From contig NZ_LT629796.1 in NCBI RefSeq assembly GCF_900106065.1, positions 5,618,501-5,682,500 of the forward strand: a DNA stretch of 64,000 bases, written 5' to 3'. Position 1 is the stretch's first letter; every line of letters begins with the position of its first letter. The notes beneath the pieces were generated by a model, which was not told the DNA's origin, made no database searches, and saw only the letters and a list, made by a program, of their open reading frames with translations. This document shows positions 20,150 through 28,350 of the stretch, in pieces. Both the position numbers and the translations under genes were made by a program. Source of the stretch: Pseudomonas mandelii. GTDB taxonomy: Bacteria > Pseudomonadota > Gammaproteobacteria > Pseudomonadales > Pseudomonadaceae.

Positions 20150-20652
20150 CGCTGAGCCTCGCGATCCAGCAACTGCCGTTTGCGCTCCATTCCCCAGCGA
20201 TAACCGCCGAGGCTGCCGTCCTGGCGCAGCACCCGATGGCAAGGCACGATAACGGCCACCGGGTTGGCTCCACAGGCATTCGCTACCGCCCGGGAAGCGC
20301 TGGGCTGACCCAGACGCTGGGCGATATCACGGTAGCTGGCGGTTTCACCGACGGGGATTTTCCGCAGGACCTCCCAGACTCGCCGTTGAAATACGCTGCC
20401 GCTCAGGTGCAGTGGGAGATCGAGTGCGGTGTGTGGGTTTTCGAGGTGGCGCAGGGTTTGCTCCAGGGCCGGCATCAAACCTTCATCGCGCTGCGGCGGT
20501 GGCGGGCCAGGGAAACGCCGCGCCAGATCGCGTTCGAGCGTGATCAAGTCTTCACCGAGCAGCAACGCGCACAGGCCCTCGGCGCTGAACGCCAGCAACA
20601 AGACGCCTAGGCTGGAAGTGCCGCTGATGTAGCGAATCGGGGAGGTAGACAT
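20146..20652 (-). CDS. ogt: Methylated-DNA-[protein]-cysteine S-methyltransferase (Ogt type)
   Basis: 168 residues. It has the methyltransferase core VFQRRVWEVLRKIPVGETAS and active-site PCHRVLR, with NACGANPVAVIV before it. GGYRWGMERKRQLLDRE closely resembles the end of the neighbouring Ada (GYRWGVERKRQLLERE), suggesting that the two modules share recent ancestry. It removes methyl groups from O6-methylguanine in a suicide reaction. First gene of the operon. Confidence 0.92.
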   Translation of the reverse strand: MSTSPIRYISGTSSLGVLLLAFSAEGLCALLLGEDLITLERDLARRFPGPPPPQRDEGLMPALEQTLRHLENPHTALDLPLHLSGSVFQRRVWEVLRKIPVGETASYRDIAQRLGQPSASRAVANACGANPVAVIVPCHRVLRQDGSLGGYRWGMERKRQLLDREAQR

Positions 20653-20789
20653 GTTCTGACTCCTTAACCAAAGGTCGAGGTGGCCAGTCTAGGGGGCGCC
20701 AAGGGAGTGAACACTCCGGCGCTTGCGGTCGAATTCAAGACGGGCGCGGAGCACGACGTCCATGTTGTCGCTCCGGGTGCCGGGTCGCG

Positions 20790-20966
20790 TTACAGTGCCT
20801 TGCTGACGGCAATGTCGCTGATGACGTCGTCGCTCGAACCATGAATGGCGTCCAGCGCAGCTTTGGCTTCTTCTTCAGTGCCTTTTTCGAGCTGGGCAAA
20901 TTCGAAGCGGCGTTCGCCGTTGAGTTTGTATTTGATGACGTACTTGGTCGTTTGGGCCACGGTCAT
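20790..20966 (-). CDS. Small hypothetical protein, 58 residues
   Basis: Starts MTVAQTTKYVIKYKLNGER with an acidic helical middle (EKGTEEEAKAALDAIHG). It is soluble and of unrecognised family. The ATG at 20966 has AGCAGGT directly before it, so the ribosome-binding site is tight. It lies 29 bp downstream of the DUF1883 gene and is probably co-transcribed with it. Confidence 0.6.
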   Translation of the reverse strand: MTVAQTTKYVIKYKLNGERRFEFAQLEKGTEEEAKAALDAIHGSSDDVISDIAVSKAL

Positions 20967-20995
20967 ACCTGCTTTTATTCGTGTGGGAGCGTCAC

Positions 20996-21298
20996 TCAGC
21001 TCAGTTTTGTACTGGAGCGACGGATGATCTTGATCGAGTGCGTCAGGGTCGGTTTGCGGGTCACGCTGATCGGACGGCGGTTGACCGTATCGATGGTGAT
21101 GTTCCAGAAACCGGTGCTCGGTGCAGTAATCCGGGCCGGGAAAGTATCGAACGCACCGCCGTGGTAAGTGTGACGGCCGCCGTTCTTGAAGCTGCGGAAG
21201 TTGGCGTCGTTCATCAAGCGGATGTTGCATGTTTGGGAGCACTGGATGACGACGATGTCGTCTTCGTTGAGGTGCTCGCGCTGGTGGATAAATTTCAT
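20996..21298 (-). CDS. DUF1883 domain protein
   Basis: 100 residues. MKFIHQREHLNEDDIVVIQC, NIRLMNDANF and GGAFDTFPARI followed by PSTGFWNITIDTV match the stand-alone DUF1883 family, a small beta-rich domain elsewhere found fused to TIR domains. The function is unknown. The last ~15 residues are basic and less conserved. Confidence 0.85.
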   Translation of the reverse strand: MKFIHQREHLNEDDIVVIQCSQTCNIRLMNDANFRSFKNGGRHTYHGGAFDTFPARITAPSTGFWNITIDTVNRRPISVTRKPTLTHSIKIIRRSSTKLS

Positions 21299-21510
21299 GA
21301 GGCGCCTCCAGAAGGGCTTTTTCTACAAAATCAAAACGATAGCATGGGCGATTGGCGCAGTTTATCAGCCCGAACAGGTTATTATCCGGTCGTCGAGGTT
21401 CGCTTTGACAATTAAAAACAGTTATTCGGAATTCTATGAGCGATAAACGCAGCGAGCCTCGGAGAAAATCAGCATTTGTGCTGTCGGAGGGTCTTTATCG
21501 GAGGTTTTGT

Positions 21511-21867
21511 ATGAAGTGGGGTGTGTTGGCCTTGCCGTTGGCATTGGTGATGAGTGGCTGTGCGAATGTCTCGGAGATTAATGAGACGTTGCCTACCATG
21601 AACGTGATCTCAGGCAAAAAGCCCAATGAATACGCGCAATGCCTGGTCGAAAAACTGGCCGACAGTCGTGGCGCCCTGCAACTGGAGTCAACCAAGGACG
21701 GGATGCGCGTCATCGTGCCGGCGAAATTTTCATCGGCCCCGGCAGCCGTGTTCGACATCGAAGACCGTTCGGGTGGCAGTGGTATAAAGCTGCATGAGCG
21801 TATGTCCAATGTGCCGGTGCGTCCTAAAGACGTGCAGAAAGCCGCCAACGCCTGCATTTCCGGCTGA
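21511..21867 (+). CDS. Putative lipoprotein, 118 residues
   Basis: The ATG at 21511 is preceded by GGAGG at six-base spacing. The signal sequence MKWGVLALPLALVMSGC ends in a clear lipobox (LVMSG|C). The mature part has YAQCLVEKLADSRGALQLES and a beta-strand-rich remainder with a second Cys near the C-terminus. Probably an outer-membrane or periplasmic lipoprotein of unknown function. Confidence 0.8.
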   Translation: MKWGVLALPLALVMSGCANVSEINETLPTMNVISGKKPNEYAQCLVEKLADSRGALQLESTKDGMRVIVPAKFSSAPAAVFDIEDRSGGSGIKLHERMSNVPVRPKDVQKAANACISG

Positions 21868-21939
21868 TAGACTAGCCACCGTTCACACCGATGCCGTCAA
21901 AGTCATGCTTTGGCGGCATTGTCTTTTCTGGAGTCGAGC

Positions 21940-22170
21940 ATGAAGCGAGAGCAGGTACAGGAACGCCATGCAGAGGGACTGATCTCTGCCACCCACGTCA
22001 TTCAAAATCCCGCGAACCCGGGGGAATGGATCGTGTTTTTCAAGAAGAGTGCCGGGCGCAGCTATTTTCTGGTGGATGATAACGATGAGGTCGAGTCGTT
22101 TGCTCGTCTCGACGATTTGATCGAGACCGTGCGTGGTCTCGGAATCAAATTTGCGGAAATTCACATGTAG
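21940..22170 (+). CDS. Hypothetical protein, 76 residues
   Basis: The ATG at 21940 follows GGAG at nine bases. MKREQVQERHAEGLISATHV then WIVFFKKSAGRSYFLVDDND suggests a compact alpha/beta protein. No family is recognised. It is 72 bp after the lipoprotein gene and may share its transcript. Confidence 0.65.
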   Translation: MKREQVQERHAEGLISATHVIQNPANPGEWIVFFKKSAGRSYFLVDDNDEVESFARLDDLIETVRGLGIKFAEIHM

Positions 22171-22181
22171 GGCAGGGCGCC

Positions 22182-22463
22182 CTACTTGCAGACCACCACG
22201 ACACTGCGGTTCTTGAAGTTGCCGACATCGACCCCCAGGGTTTTGTCGCTTTCCTTGGTGGAAGGCGATCCGTCGGTGCCGACGATCCGGTAGCCGGTCC
22301 CCGCGCAAGAGGCATCGGCTTTTTCATAGCACGTGGCCCACGAGTTGGCTTCGCCGGAGCAGTCGATTGCCAGGCCTTGCTCTCCGTTGTTCAGGTACAT
22401 TTTCTCGGAAGTGGCGCAGCCGCTCAGGGCCAGGATTGCAATCAGGGGCAAAAATTTAGTCAT
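22182..22463 (-). CDS. Small lipoprotein, 93 residues
   Basis: Signal sequence MTKFLPLIAILALSGC with lipobox LALSG|C. The mature region has four further Cys residues (IDCSGEANSWATCYEKADAS, then CAG, and the terminal VVVVCK), suggesting disulphides. The pattern resembles small enterobacterial YecR-like lipoproteins, but this is weak. It is convergent with the preceding gene. Confidence 0.75.
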   Translation of the reverse strand: MTKFLPLIAILALSGCATSEKMYLNNGEQGLAIDCSGEANSWATCYEKADASCAGTGYRIVGTDGSPSTKESDKTLGVDVGNFKNRSVVVVCK

Positions 22464-22555
22464 GTCGTTGTCGTCGTCAGGATGATGGGGCTAAGCCTGT
22501 GACAGCGCAGGCAGCAAAAGGTTATAGCGAATGGCCACTTGTTTGTACCTGGCCA

Positions 22556-22583
22556 CAAAAAAGCCCTGCTCAATGGCAGGGCT
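22556..22583 (-). terminator. Rho-independent terminator
   Basis: AGCCCTGC/GCAGGGCT stem followed on the minus strand by a T6 tract. It serves the 62-residue gene ending at 22603. Confidence 0.85.
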
Positions 22584-22602
22584 CTGCGAGTGCTGCAGGA
22601 TA

Positions 22603-22791
22603 TCAGTCCTGACTCTTGCCGCGTCGCTTCGGCGCGGGGGGGGTGTAGTCGAGCACCGACGCCACTTCAACCGCCATCGCTTCGCTGGGTAACGGCCCGG
22701 AAACATCTTCGCCATTGGCGGCGGTAATGTGCCACTGGCCATCTTTTCCTTTGTCGACCGTGTACCCGTTGATGATTTTTGCTACGGTCAT
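22603..22791 (-). CDS. Hypothetical protein, 62 residues
   Basis: Starts MTVAKIINGYTVDKGKDGQW, with a basic tail (PPAPKRRGKSQD). It is soluble and small, with a good terminator immediately downstream. No family is recognised. Confidence 0.65.
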   Translation of the reverse strand: MTVAKIINGYTVDKGKDGQWHITAANGEDVSGPLPSEAMAVEVASVLDYTPPAPKRRGKSQD

Positions 22792-23049
22792 CTATCTGTC
22801 TCGTTCACTGGTTCAAAGTCGCCATGATACCGGCAAATGCTCGCATTGGGGGACGATAAGCGTATGGTGGTCGAGTTTGTCGGCCTCTTTGAGCTACGCT
22901 GATTTGACCGCGTGAAAATGCGGATTGAACTATCCGCGGGAATATTTCTCTATGATGGCATTGGTTAGCCAGCGCGGGGCATTGTAAGGTGCACGCCGCC
23001 TGATTAGACTGCGCCGAAACTCGTACACACAGCCCTTTCAAGGACTTAT

Positions 23050-23889
23050 ATGATCAAGAAATGCTTGTTCCCAGCAGCCGGTTACGGTACTCGCTTCCTG
23101 CCAGCGACTAAAGCCATGCCCAAAGAAATGCTGCCGGTGGTAAACAAGCCACTGATCCAGTACGGCGTCGAAGAAGCACTGGACGCTGGTTTGACTGAAA
23201 TCTCCATCGTCACCGGTCGTGGCAAACGCGCCCTGGAAGACCACTTCGACATCAGCTACGAGCTGGAAAACCAGATCAAGGGCACCGACAAAGAGAAGTA
23301 CCTGGTCGGTATCCGCAAGCTGCTCGACAACTGCTCGTTCTCCTATACCCGCCAGACCGAAATGAAAGGCCTGGGCCACGCGATTCTGACCGGTCGCCCA
23401 CTGATCGGCGACGAACCGTTCGCCGTGGTGCTGGCGGATGATTTGTGCGTCAACCTCGAAGGCGACGGCGTACTGACCCAGATGGTCAAACTGTACAAGC
23501 AGTTCCGCTGCTCGATCGTTGCCATCCAGGAAGTCGACCCGCAAGAAACTCACAAGTACGGCGTGATTGCTGGTGAGATGATCCGCGATGACATCTACCG
23601 TGTTCACAGCATGGTCGAGAAGCCAAAGCCTGAAGATGCACCGTCGAACCTGGCGATCATCGGTCGTTACATCCTGACGCCGGACATCTTCGACCTGATC
23701 GAACAAACCGAGCCAGGCAAGGGTGGTGAAATCCAGATCACCGACGCCCTGATGAAGCAAGCCCAGAACGGCTGCGTCATGGCTTACAAGTTCAAAGGCA
23801 AGCGTTTCGACTGCGGTGGCGCTGAAGGTTACATCGACGCGACCAACTTCTGCTTCGAGAACTTCTACAAGACTGGCAAGGCTTACTGA
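23050..23889 (+). CDS. galU: UTP-glucose-1-phosphate uridylyltransferase
   Basis: 279 residues. It makes UDP-glucose for LPS, exopolysaccharide and glucan synthesis. The nucleotide-binding GYGTRFLPATKAMPKEMLP is intact, with VNKPLIQYGVEEALDAG, the catalytic-core segment VVLADDLC and VEKPKPEDAPSNLAI, as in GalU. AAGGA lies five bases before the ATG. It is followed by a strong terminator. Confidence 0.97.
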   Translation: MIKKCLFPAAGYGTRFLPATKAMPKEMLPVVNKPLIQYGVEEALDAGLTEISIVTGRGKRALEDHFDISYELENQIKGTDKEKYLVGIRKLLDNCSFSYTRQTEMKGLGHAILTGRPLIGDEPFAVVLADDLCVNLEGDGVLTQMVKLYKQFRCSIVAIQEVDPQETHKYGVIAGEMIRDDIYRVHSMVEKPKPEDAPSNLAIIGRYILTPDIFDLIEQTEPGKGGEIQITDALMKQAQNGCVMAYKFKGKRFDCGGAEGYIDATNFCFENFYKTGKAY

Positions 23890-23912
23890 TAGCGCTTGAC
23901 CTGCTTGTATTG

Positions 23913-23937
23913 AAAAGCCACCTTCGGGTGGCTTTTT
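23913..23937 (+). terminator. Terminator after galU
   Basis: AAAAGCCACC-TTCG-GGTGGCTTTTT: a ten-base stem, a UUCG loop and a T run. Confidence 0.95.
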
Positions 23938-24021
23938 CATTTGCCGCCCCCCGATATCACTTGCAGCGCTTGCCCAACGGACGTCTGCGGGTATGCTGGT
24001 TGCCTGCCGAGGAGATTGAAA

Positions 24022-25380
24022 ATGGCCTACGATTTTGACCTTTATGTAATTGGCGCCGGTTCCGGCGGTGTACGGGCTGCGCGTTTCGCTGCCGGTTTTG
24101 GCGCGAAAGTGGCTGTGGCTGAAAGTCGTTACCTGGGTGGTACGTGCGTGAACGTCGGCTGCGTGCCGAAGAAATTGCTGGTCTACGGCGCGCACTTCGC
24201 CGAAGACTTCGAGCAGTCTTCGGGCTTTGGCTGGACGTTGGGTGAAGCGAAGTTTGACTGGGCGACGCTGATCGCCAACAAGGATCGCGAGATCAATCGC
24301 CTGAATGGCATTTACCGCAACTTGCTGGTCAACAGCGGTGTGACCTTGCATGAAGGCCACGCCAAGATCGTCGACCCGAACACCGTCGAAATCAATGGCG
24401 AGCGTCACACCGCTAAAAACATCCTGATTGCGACCGGTGGCTGGCCGCAGATCCCGGAGATTCCGGGGCATGAACACGCGATCAGTTCCAACCAGGCGTT
24501 CTTCCTCAAAGAGTTGCCCAAGCGCGTTCTGGTGGTGGGCGGCGGTTACATCGCTGTCGAATTCGCCGGGATCTTCCACGGGCTGGGCGCCGACACTACG
24601 TTGTTGTATCGCGGCGAGCTATTCCTGCGCGGCTTCGACGGTGCGGTACGCAAGCATTTGCAGGAGGAGCTGACCAAGCGCGGCCTGAACCTGCAATTCA
24701 ACGCCGACATCGAGCGCATCGATAAACAGTCCGATGGCAGCCTGAAGGTGACGCTCAAGGATGGTCGCGAGCTGGAAGCGGATTGTGTGTTCTACGCCAC
24801 CGGTCGCCGGCCGATGCTCGACAACCTAGGACTGGAAAATACCGGCGTCAAACTCGACAAGAAAGGTTTCATCGCGGTCGATGATCAGTATCAGACTGCG
24901 GAGCCGTCGATTCTGGCGCTTGGCGATGTGATCGGCCGTGTCCAGCTGACCCCCGTCGCGTTGGCTGAAGGCATGGCCGTGGCGCGTCGCTTGTTCAAGC
25001 CTGAGCAATATCGTCCGGTGGATTACAAGATGATCCCGACCGCCGTGTTCAGCCTGCCAAACATTGGCACTGTCGGCTTGAGCGAGGAAGATGCGCGCGA
25101 AGCTGGCCACGAGGTGCAGATTTTCGAAAGCCGTTTCCGGCCGATGAAGCTGACCCTGACCGAGTGCCAGGAGCGCACGCTGATGAAGCTGGTGGTCGAT
25201 GCCAAGACCGACAAGGTTTTGGGTTGCCACATGGTCGGGCCGGATGCCGGTGAGATCGTTCAGGGCTTGGCGATTGCCTTGAAGGCTGGTGCGACCAAGC
25301 GCGATTTCGACGAAACCATCGGCGTGCATCCTACTGCCGCCGAAGAGTTCGTCACCATGCGCACGCCGGTTGCCGGTTAA
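24022..25380 (+). CDS. gorA: Glutathione reductase
   Basis: 452 residues from the ATG at 24022 (GAGGAGATTGAAA upstream). FAD motif [15 protein letters not shown], redox-active disulphide [18 protein letters not shown] motif [19 protein letters not shown] and the C-terminal catalytic His-Glu pair (GVHPTAAEE) are present. It reduces GSSG with NADPH. It overlaps the stop of the convergent kfrA-like gene by 4 bp. Confidence 0.95.
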   Translation: MAYDFDLYVIGAGSGGVRAARFAAGFGAKVAVAESRYLGGTCVNVGCVPKKLLVYGAHFAEDFEQSSGFGWTLGEAKFDWATLIANKDREINRLNGIYRNLLVNSGVTLHEGHAKIVDPNTVEINGERHTAKNILIATGGWPQIPEIPGHEHAISSNQAFFLKELPKRVLVVGGGYIAVEFAGIFHGLGADTTLLYRGELFLRGFDGAVRKHLQEELTKRGLNLQFNADIERIDKQSDGSLKVTLKDGRELEADCVFYATGRRPMLDNLGLENTGVKLDKKGFIAVDDQYQTAEPSILALGDVIGRVQLTPVALAEGMAVARRLFKPEQYRPVDYKMIPTAVFSLPNIGTVGLSEEDAREAGHEVQIFESRFRPMKLTLTECQERTLMKLVVDAKTDKVLGCHMVGPDAGEIVQGLAIALKAGATKRDFDETIGVHPTAAEEFVTMRTPVAG

Positions 25381-26396
25381 TCGCTCTTTTCACTCTCTGA
25401 TGCGTCTGGCGCTGTTGCAATGACAGCGGCCAGGCGCAGGCTTTCGTCGAGGCTCGCCTGAGTCTTGAGCAAATCGATTTCCAGCGCTTTGTTTATCTGC
25501 GACTGCTCGTCGACGCTTTGCTTGAGCGACTGACTTTCCAACAGCGCGGCACGCAAGCGTTCCTGGAGGAGGGTGCGCTCACTGTCGATGCGGTTGACCT
25601 GCTCCAGCAGTTGATCCTGGCGGCTGTGGGTGTGTTTGAGTTGCTCCTGTAGCAGCCCAAGTTCGCGTAGCGTTCCACGGTTCTCAGTGAGCAGGCGCTC
25701 GTTGTCGCGGTGCAATTGAGTGATTTCGTCCTGACGCACCAATGCGCTTTGCTGGGCCTGGCGCAATTCCATCTGAATCTGTTGCAACTGGCCTTCGTGG
25801 CGGCTCTGTTCCTGCTCGCGCTGTTCCTTGATGGCGTTGCGGTAGTGTTCCAGTGCATCGCGTGCGTGCAGGTGCTTTTCTTCCAGTGAGCGGATCTGCA
25901 CATCCTTGTCTTGCAAGCGTAAATCGAAATCGGCCAGTGCCTGGTTCAATCCGGCGTTGCGGGTTTGCTCGGTCTGCAGCATGGCGCGGGTTTCGTGCAG
26001 CGCTTCGGATTCTTGAGTCAGGGCCAGGCTTTGAATTTCGTATTGCTGGTGCAGTTCAGTGTTGGCTTGCCGGGCTTCAGTCAGCTGGATTTCCAGTTCC
26101 TTCCGTTGCTGATCGAACTGCGTGCGTGCCTGGTCGATGGGCTCTTGCGCCTGCTCCTTGAGGCGCTGCGCCAGACGCGCGACCAAGCCTGCGAGCTCAT
26201 CATCGATGGGTTCAGAGGGCGTTTCAGCGCGCTCGCTGCCGTCGTCCAGCTCCTTCAAATAGCGGTGAATGGTGGTTTTTGAGCCGGTATTGCCCATCTC
26301 GATCCGTACTGCATCGATGCTGGGGTTTTCGCCACGGGCAAGGATTGCCAACCGTGCCGCCTGCACCACTGCTTTGTTTACGCCGCCACGAGCCAT
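25377..26396 (-). CDS. KfrA-like DNA-binding coiled-coil protein
   Basis: 339 residues. The N-terminal ~55 residues match the KfrA/plasmid replication-region DNA-binding domain: [20 protein letters not shown] then [14 protein letters not shown]. The rest, about 100-330, is a nearly unbroken coiled coil rich in Gln, Glu and Leu. Plasmid KfrA is an autoregulated DNA-binding protein with a coiled-coil tail linked to partition. The chromosomal role is unknown. It is divergent from a tyrosine recombinase, with inverted repeats between them that could be its operator. Confidence 0.88.
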   Translation of the reverse strand: MARGGVNKAVVQAARLAILARGENPSIDAVRIEMGNTGSKTTIHRYLKELDDGSERAETPSEPIDDELAGLVARLAQRLKEQAQEPIDQARTQFDQQRKELEIQLTEARQANTELHQQYEIQSLALTQESEALHETRAMLQTEQTRNAGLNQALADFDLRLQDKDVQIRSLEEKHLHARDALEHYRNAIKEQREQEQSRHEGQLQQIQMELRQAQQSALVRQDEITQLHRDNERLLTENRGTLRELGLLQEQLKHTHSRQDQLLEQVNRIDSERTLLQERLRAALLESQSLKQSVDEQSQINKALEIDLLKTQASLDESLRLAAVIATAPDASESEKSD

Positions 26397-26420
26397 TTCT
26401 TCTCCTACGATTTCGTACTG

Positions 26421-26452
26421 TGGTACATGCCACTAAAGTACGCAGTGTACCA
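26421..26452. promoter_or_regulatory. Inverted repeat, candidate KfrA-like operator
   Basis: TGGTACA (26421-26427) and TGTACCA (26446-26452) are perfect arms with an 18-bp spacer. Further GTAC half-sites lie at 26415-26418 and 26438-26441, and GCGGTACA precedes the recombinase start. It is 25 bp upstream of the kfrA-like ATG, consistent with autoregulation. Confidence 0.65.
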
Positions 26453-26574
26453 TCATCAACAAAAAGATAAAAAATGTAAGTTATTAAGGCGGGATATACT
26501 GGTATTACCCCGCGTGATACGCCGTGTTACACGTTTTACTTCACCAAAGCGGTACATTTTCGAGAGATAAGCCC

Positions 26575-27513
26575 ATGACCGATCTGGATCGCTACCTGCA
26601 AGCCGCCACCCGCGACAACACGCGTCGCAGCTACCGGGCGGCCATCGAGCATTTCGAAGTCAGTTGGGGTGGTTTCCTGCCTGCGACGAGCGACAGCGTG
26701 GCGCGTTATCTGGTGGCCCATGCGGGCGTGCTGTCGATCAATACGTTGAAGCTGCGTTTGTCAGCGCTGGCGCAGTGGCATAACAGCCAGGGATTCGCCG
26801 ACCCCACCAAGTCGCCGGTGGTGCGCAAGGTCTTCAAGGGCATACGGGCGCTGCACCCGGCCCAGGAGAAACAGGCCGAACCATTGCAGCTTCAGCATTT
26901 GGAGCAAGTGGTGGCATGGCTGGAACAGGAGGCCAAAACCGCCAGGGCGCAAAACGATCAGCCAGGATTGCTTCGCGCCAAACGTGACACCGCGCTGATC
27001 TTGCTGGGCTTCTGGCGTGGCTTTCGCAGTGATGAATTGTGCCGCGTACAAATCGAACACGTGCAGGCGATCGCCAGTTCAGGCATCACCCTCTACCTGC
27101 CGCGCAGCAAGAGTGATCGCGAGAACCTCGGCAAGACTTACCAGACCCCGGCCCTGCAGCGCCTCTGCCCAGTGAACGCCTACATTCAATGGATCACGGA
27201 AGCTGCGCTGGTCCGCGGGCCGGTGTTTCGCGGAGTCGACCGCTGGGGTCACTTGAGTGAGGAGGGCTTGCACGCCAACAGCGTGATCCCTTTGTTGCGT
27301 CAGGCCTTGGAACGTGCCGGCATTTCGGCGGACCACTACACCAGCCATTCCCTGCGCCGCGGCTTTGCCAGTTGGGCCCATCAGAGTGGTTGGGATCTGA
27401 AATCGTTGATGAGTTATGTGGGTTGGAAGGATGTGAAGTCAGCCATGCGCTATGTTGAAGTCAGCCCGTTTCTCGGGATGGCCCGAGTCGCTGAAAAGCC
27501 ATTGGTGAGCTAG
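26575..27513 (+). CDS. Orphan tyrosine recombinase/integrase
   Basis: 312 residues from the ATG at 26575. A SAM-like core-binding domain (1-105: TRRSYRAAIEHFEVSWGGF) is followed by the catalytic domain. Active-site signatures: first Arg in GFWRGFRSDELCRV, HSLRRGFASW (HxLRR), then GWKDVKSAMRYVEVS with the Trp in the usual His/Trp position and the Tyr nucleophile. No phage or transposon genes and no obvious att repeats are nearby, and the flanks are ordinary chromosomal genes. It may be a domesticated or regulatory recombinase. Confidence 0.9.
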   Translation: MTDLDRYLQAATRDNTRRSYRAAIEHFEVSWGGFLPATSDSVARYLVAHAGVLSINTLKLRLSALAQWHNSQGFADPTKSPVVRKVFKGIRALHPAQEKQAEPLQLQHLEQVVAWLEQEAKTARAQNDQPGLLRAKRDTALILLGFWRGFRSDELCRVQIEHVQAIASSGITLYLPRSKSDRENLGKTYQTPALQRLCPVNAYIQWITEAALVRGPVFRGVDRWGHLSEEGLHANSVIPLLRQALERAGISADHYTSHSLRRGFASWAHQSGWDLKSLMSYVGWKDVKSAMRYVEVSPFLGMARVAEKPLVS

Positions 27514-27526
27514 ATACCGTTTTCTT

Positions 27527-27549
27527 CTATTAATACTGTCCGCTAATAG
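27527..27549. promoter_or_regulatory. Inverted repeat CTATTA-N11-TAATAG upstream of ahpC
   Basis: 6-bp arms at 27527-27532 and 27544-27549, 115 bp before ahpC. OxyR sites contain CTAT/ATAG elements, but the spacing differs from the consensus, so an OxyR assignment is tentative. Confidence 0.3.
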
Positions 27550-27663
27550 CGAAAACCAATCAGCAGCATGAGCTTTGCCAATGAGCCAGGCGGCGATCGA
27601 GTGGGTAGGATTCACCCCATCAACTTCTCAACCAAACTTTTCAACCCTGACGGAGAGTCATCG

Positions 27664-28227
27664 ATGCCTATCATCAACAGCCAAGTTAAACCGTTCAAAG
27701 CTGACGCCTTCAAAAATGGCGACTTCGTAAAAGTGTCGGACGCTGACCTGAAAGGCAAGTGGTCTGTCGTGTTCTTCTACCCAGCCGACTTCACCTTCGT
27801 TTGCCCGACCGAACTGGAAGACCTGGCTGACAACTACGACGCGTTCCAGAAACTGGGCGTCGAGATCTACAGCGTTTCCACCGACACCCATTTTGCCCAC
27901 GCTGCCTGGCACAACACTTCGCCAGCCATCGGCAAAATCCAGTACACCATGATCGGCGACCCGACTCACGCTATCTCCCGCAACTTCGACGTGCTGATCG
28001 AAGACGCTGGCCTGGCTGACCGTGGCACCTTCGTGATCAACCCTGAAGGCCAGATCAAAATCGTTGAACTGAACGATGGCGGCGTTGGCCGTGACGCTTC
28101 CGAGCTGCTGCGCAAAATCAAGGCTGCCCAGTACGTCGCTGCTCACCCAGGCCAGGTTTGCCCAGCCAAGTGGAAAGAAGGCGAGGCCACTCTGGCTCCG
28201 TCCCTGGACCTGGTCGGCAAGATCTAA
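27664..28227 (+). CDS. ahpC: Alkyl hydroperoxide reductase peroxiredoxin subunit
   Basis: 187 residues from the ATG at 27664 (GGAGAG upstream); the frame is open further upstream but unlike the family. Peroxidatic Cys in [16 protein letters not shown] and resolving Cys in [11 protein letters not shown] typical 2-Cys peroxiredoxin reducing H2O2, organic peroxides and peroxynitrite, recycled by AhpF encoded downstream. Codon bias suggests high expression. Confidence 0.97.
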   Translation: MPIINSQVKPFKADAFKNGDFVKVSDADLKGKWSVVFFYPADFTFVCPTELEDLADNYDAFQKLGVEIYSVSTDTHFAHAAWHNTSPAIGKIQYTMIGDPTHAISRNFDVLIEDAGLADRGTFVINPEGQIKIVELNDGGVGRDASELLRKIKAAQYVAAHPGQVCPAKWKEGEATLAPSLDLVGKI

Positions 28228-28285
28228 GTCTGTGAAAGCACTATCAGGGCGGGTTTCCGCACCTCAGTGAGCTGCAACCGCCCTC

Positions 28286-28323
28286 AAAAACGCCCGGGCG
28301 AGATTCGCTCGGGCGTTTTTTTT
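28286..28323 (+). terminator. Terminator between ahpC and ahpF
   Basis: AAAAACGCCCGGGCGA pairs with TCGCTCGGGCGTTTTT and is followed by T8. It could attenuate read-through and keep AhpC in excess over AhpF. Confidence 0.9.
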
Positions 28324-28350
28324 CGTCTCAAGTAAAAGGAAATCGCCCGT

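Noticed and set aside
23038..24579. 513-codon open frame opposite galU and gorA
   Set aside because: Antisense to two well-supported genes. It arises from GC-rich codon bias, has no family features and spans an intergenic terminator.
26575..27513. Prophage or genomic island boundary
   Set aside because: A lone integrase between core genes, with no tRNA insertion site, att repeats or phage genes nearby.
27527..27549. OxyR-binding site for ahpC
   Set aside because: CTATTA/TAATAG arms exist, but the spacing and second pair of the OxyR consensus are not met. Kept only as a low-confidence inverted repeat.
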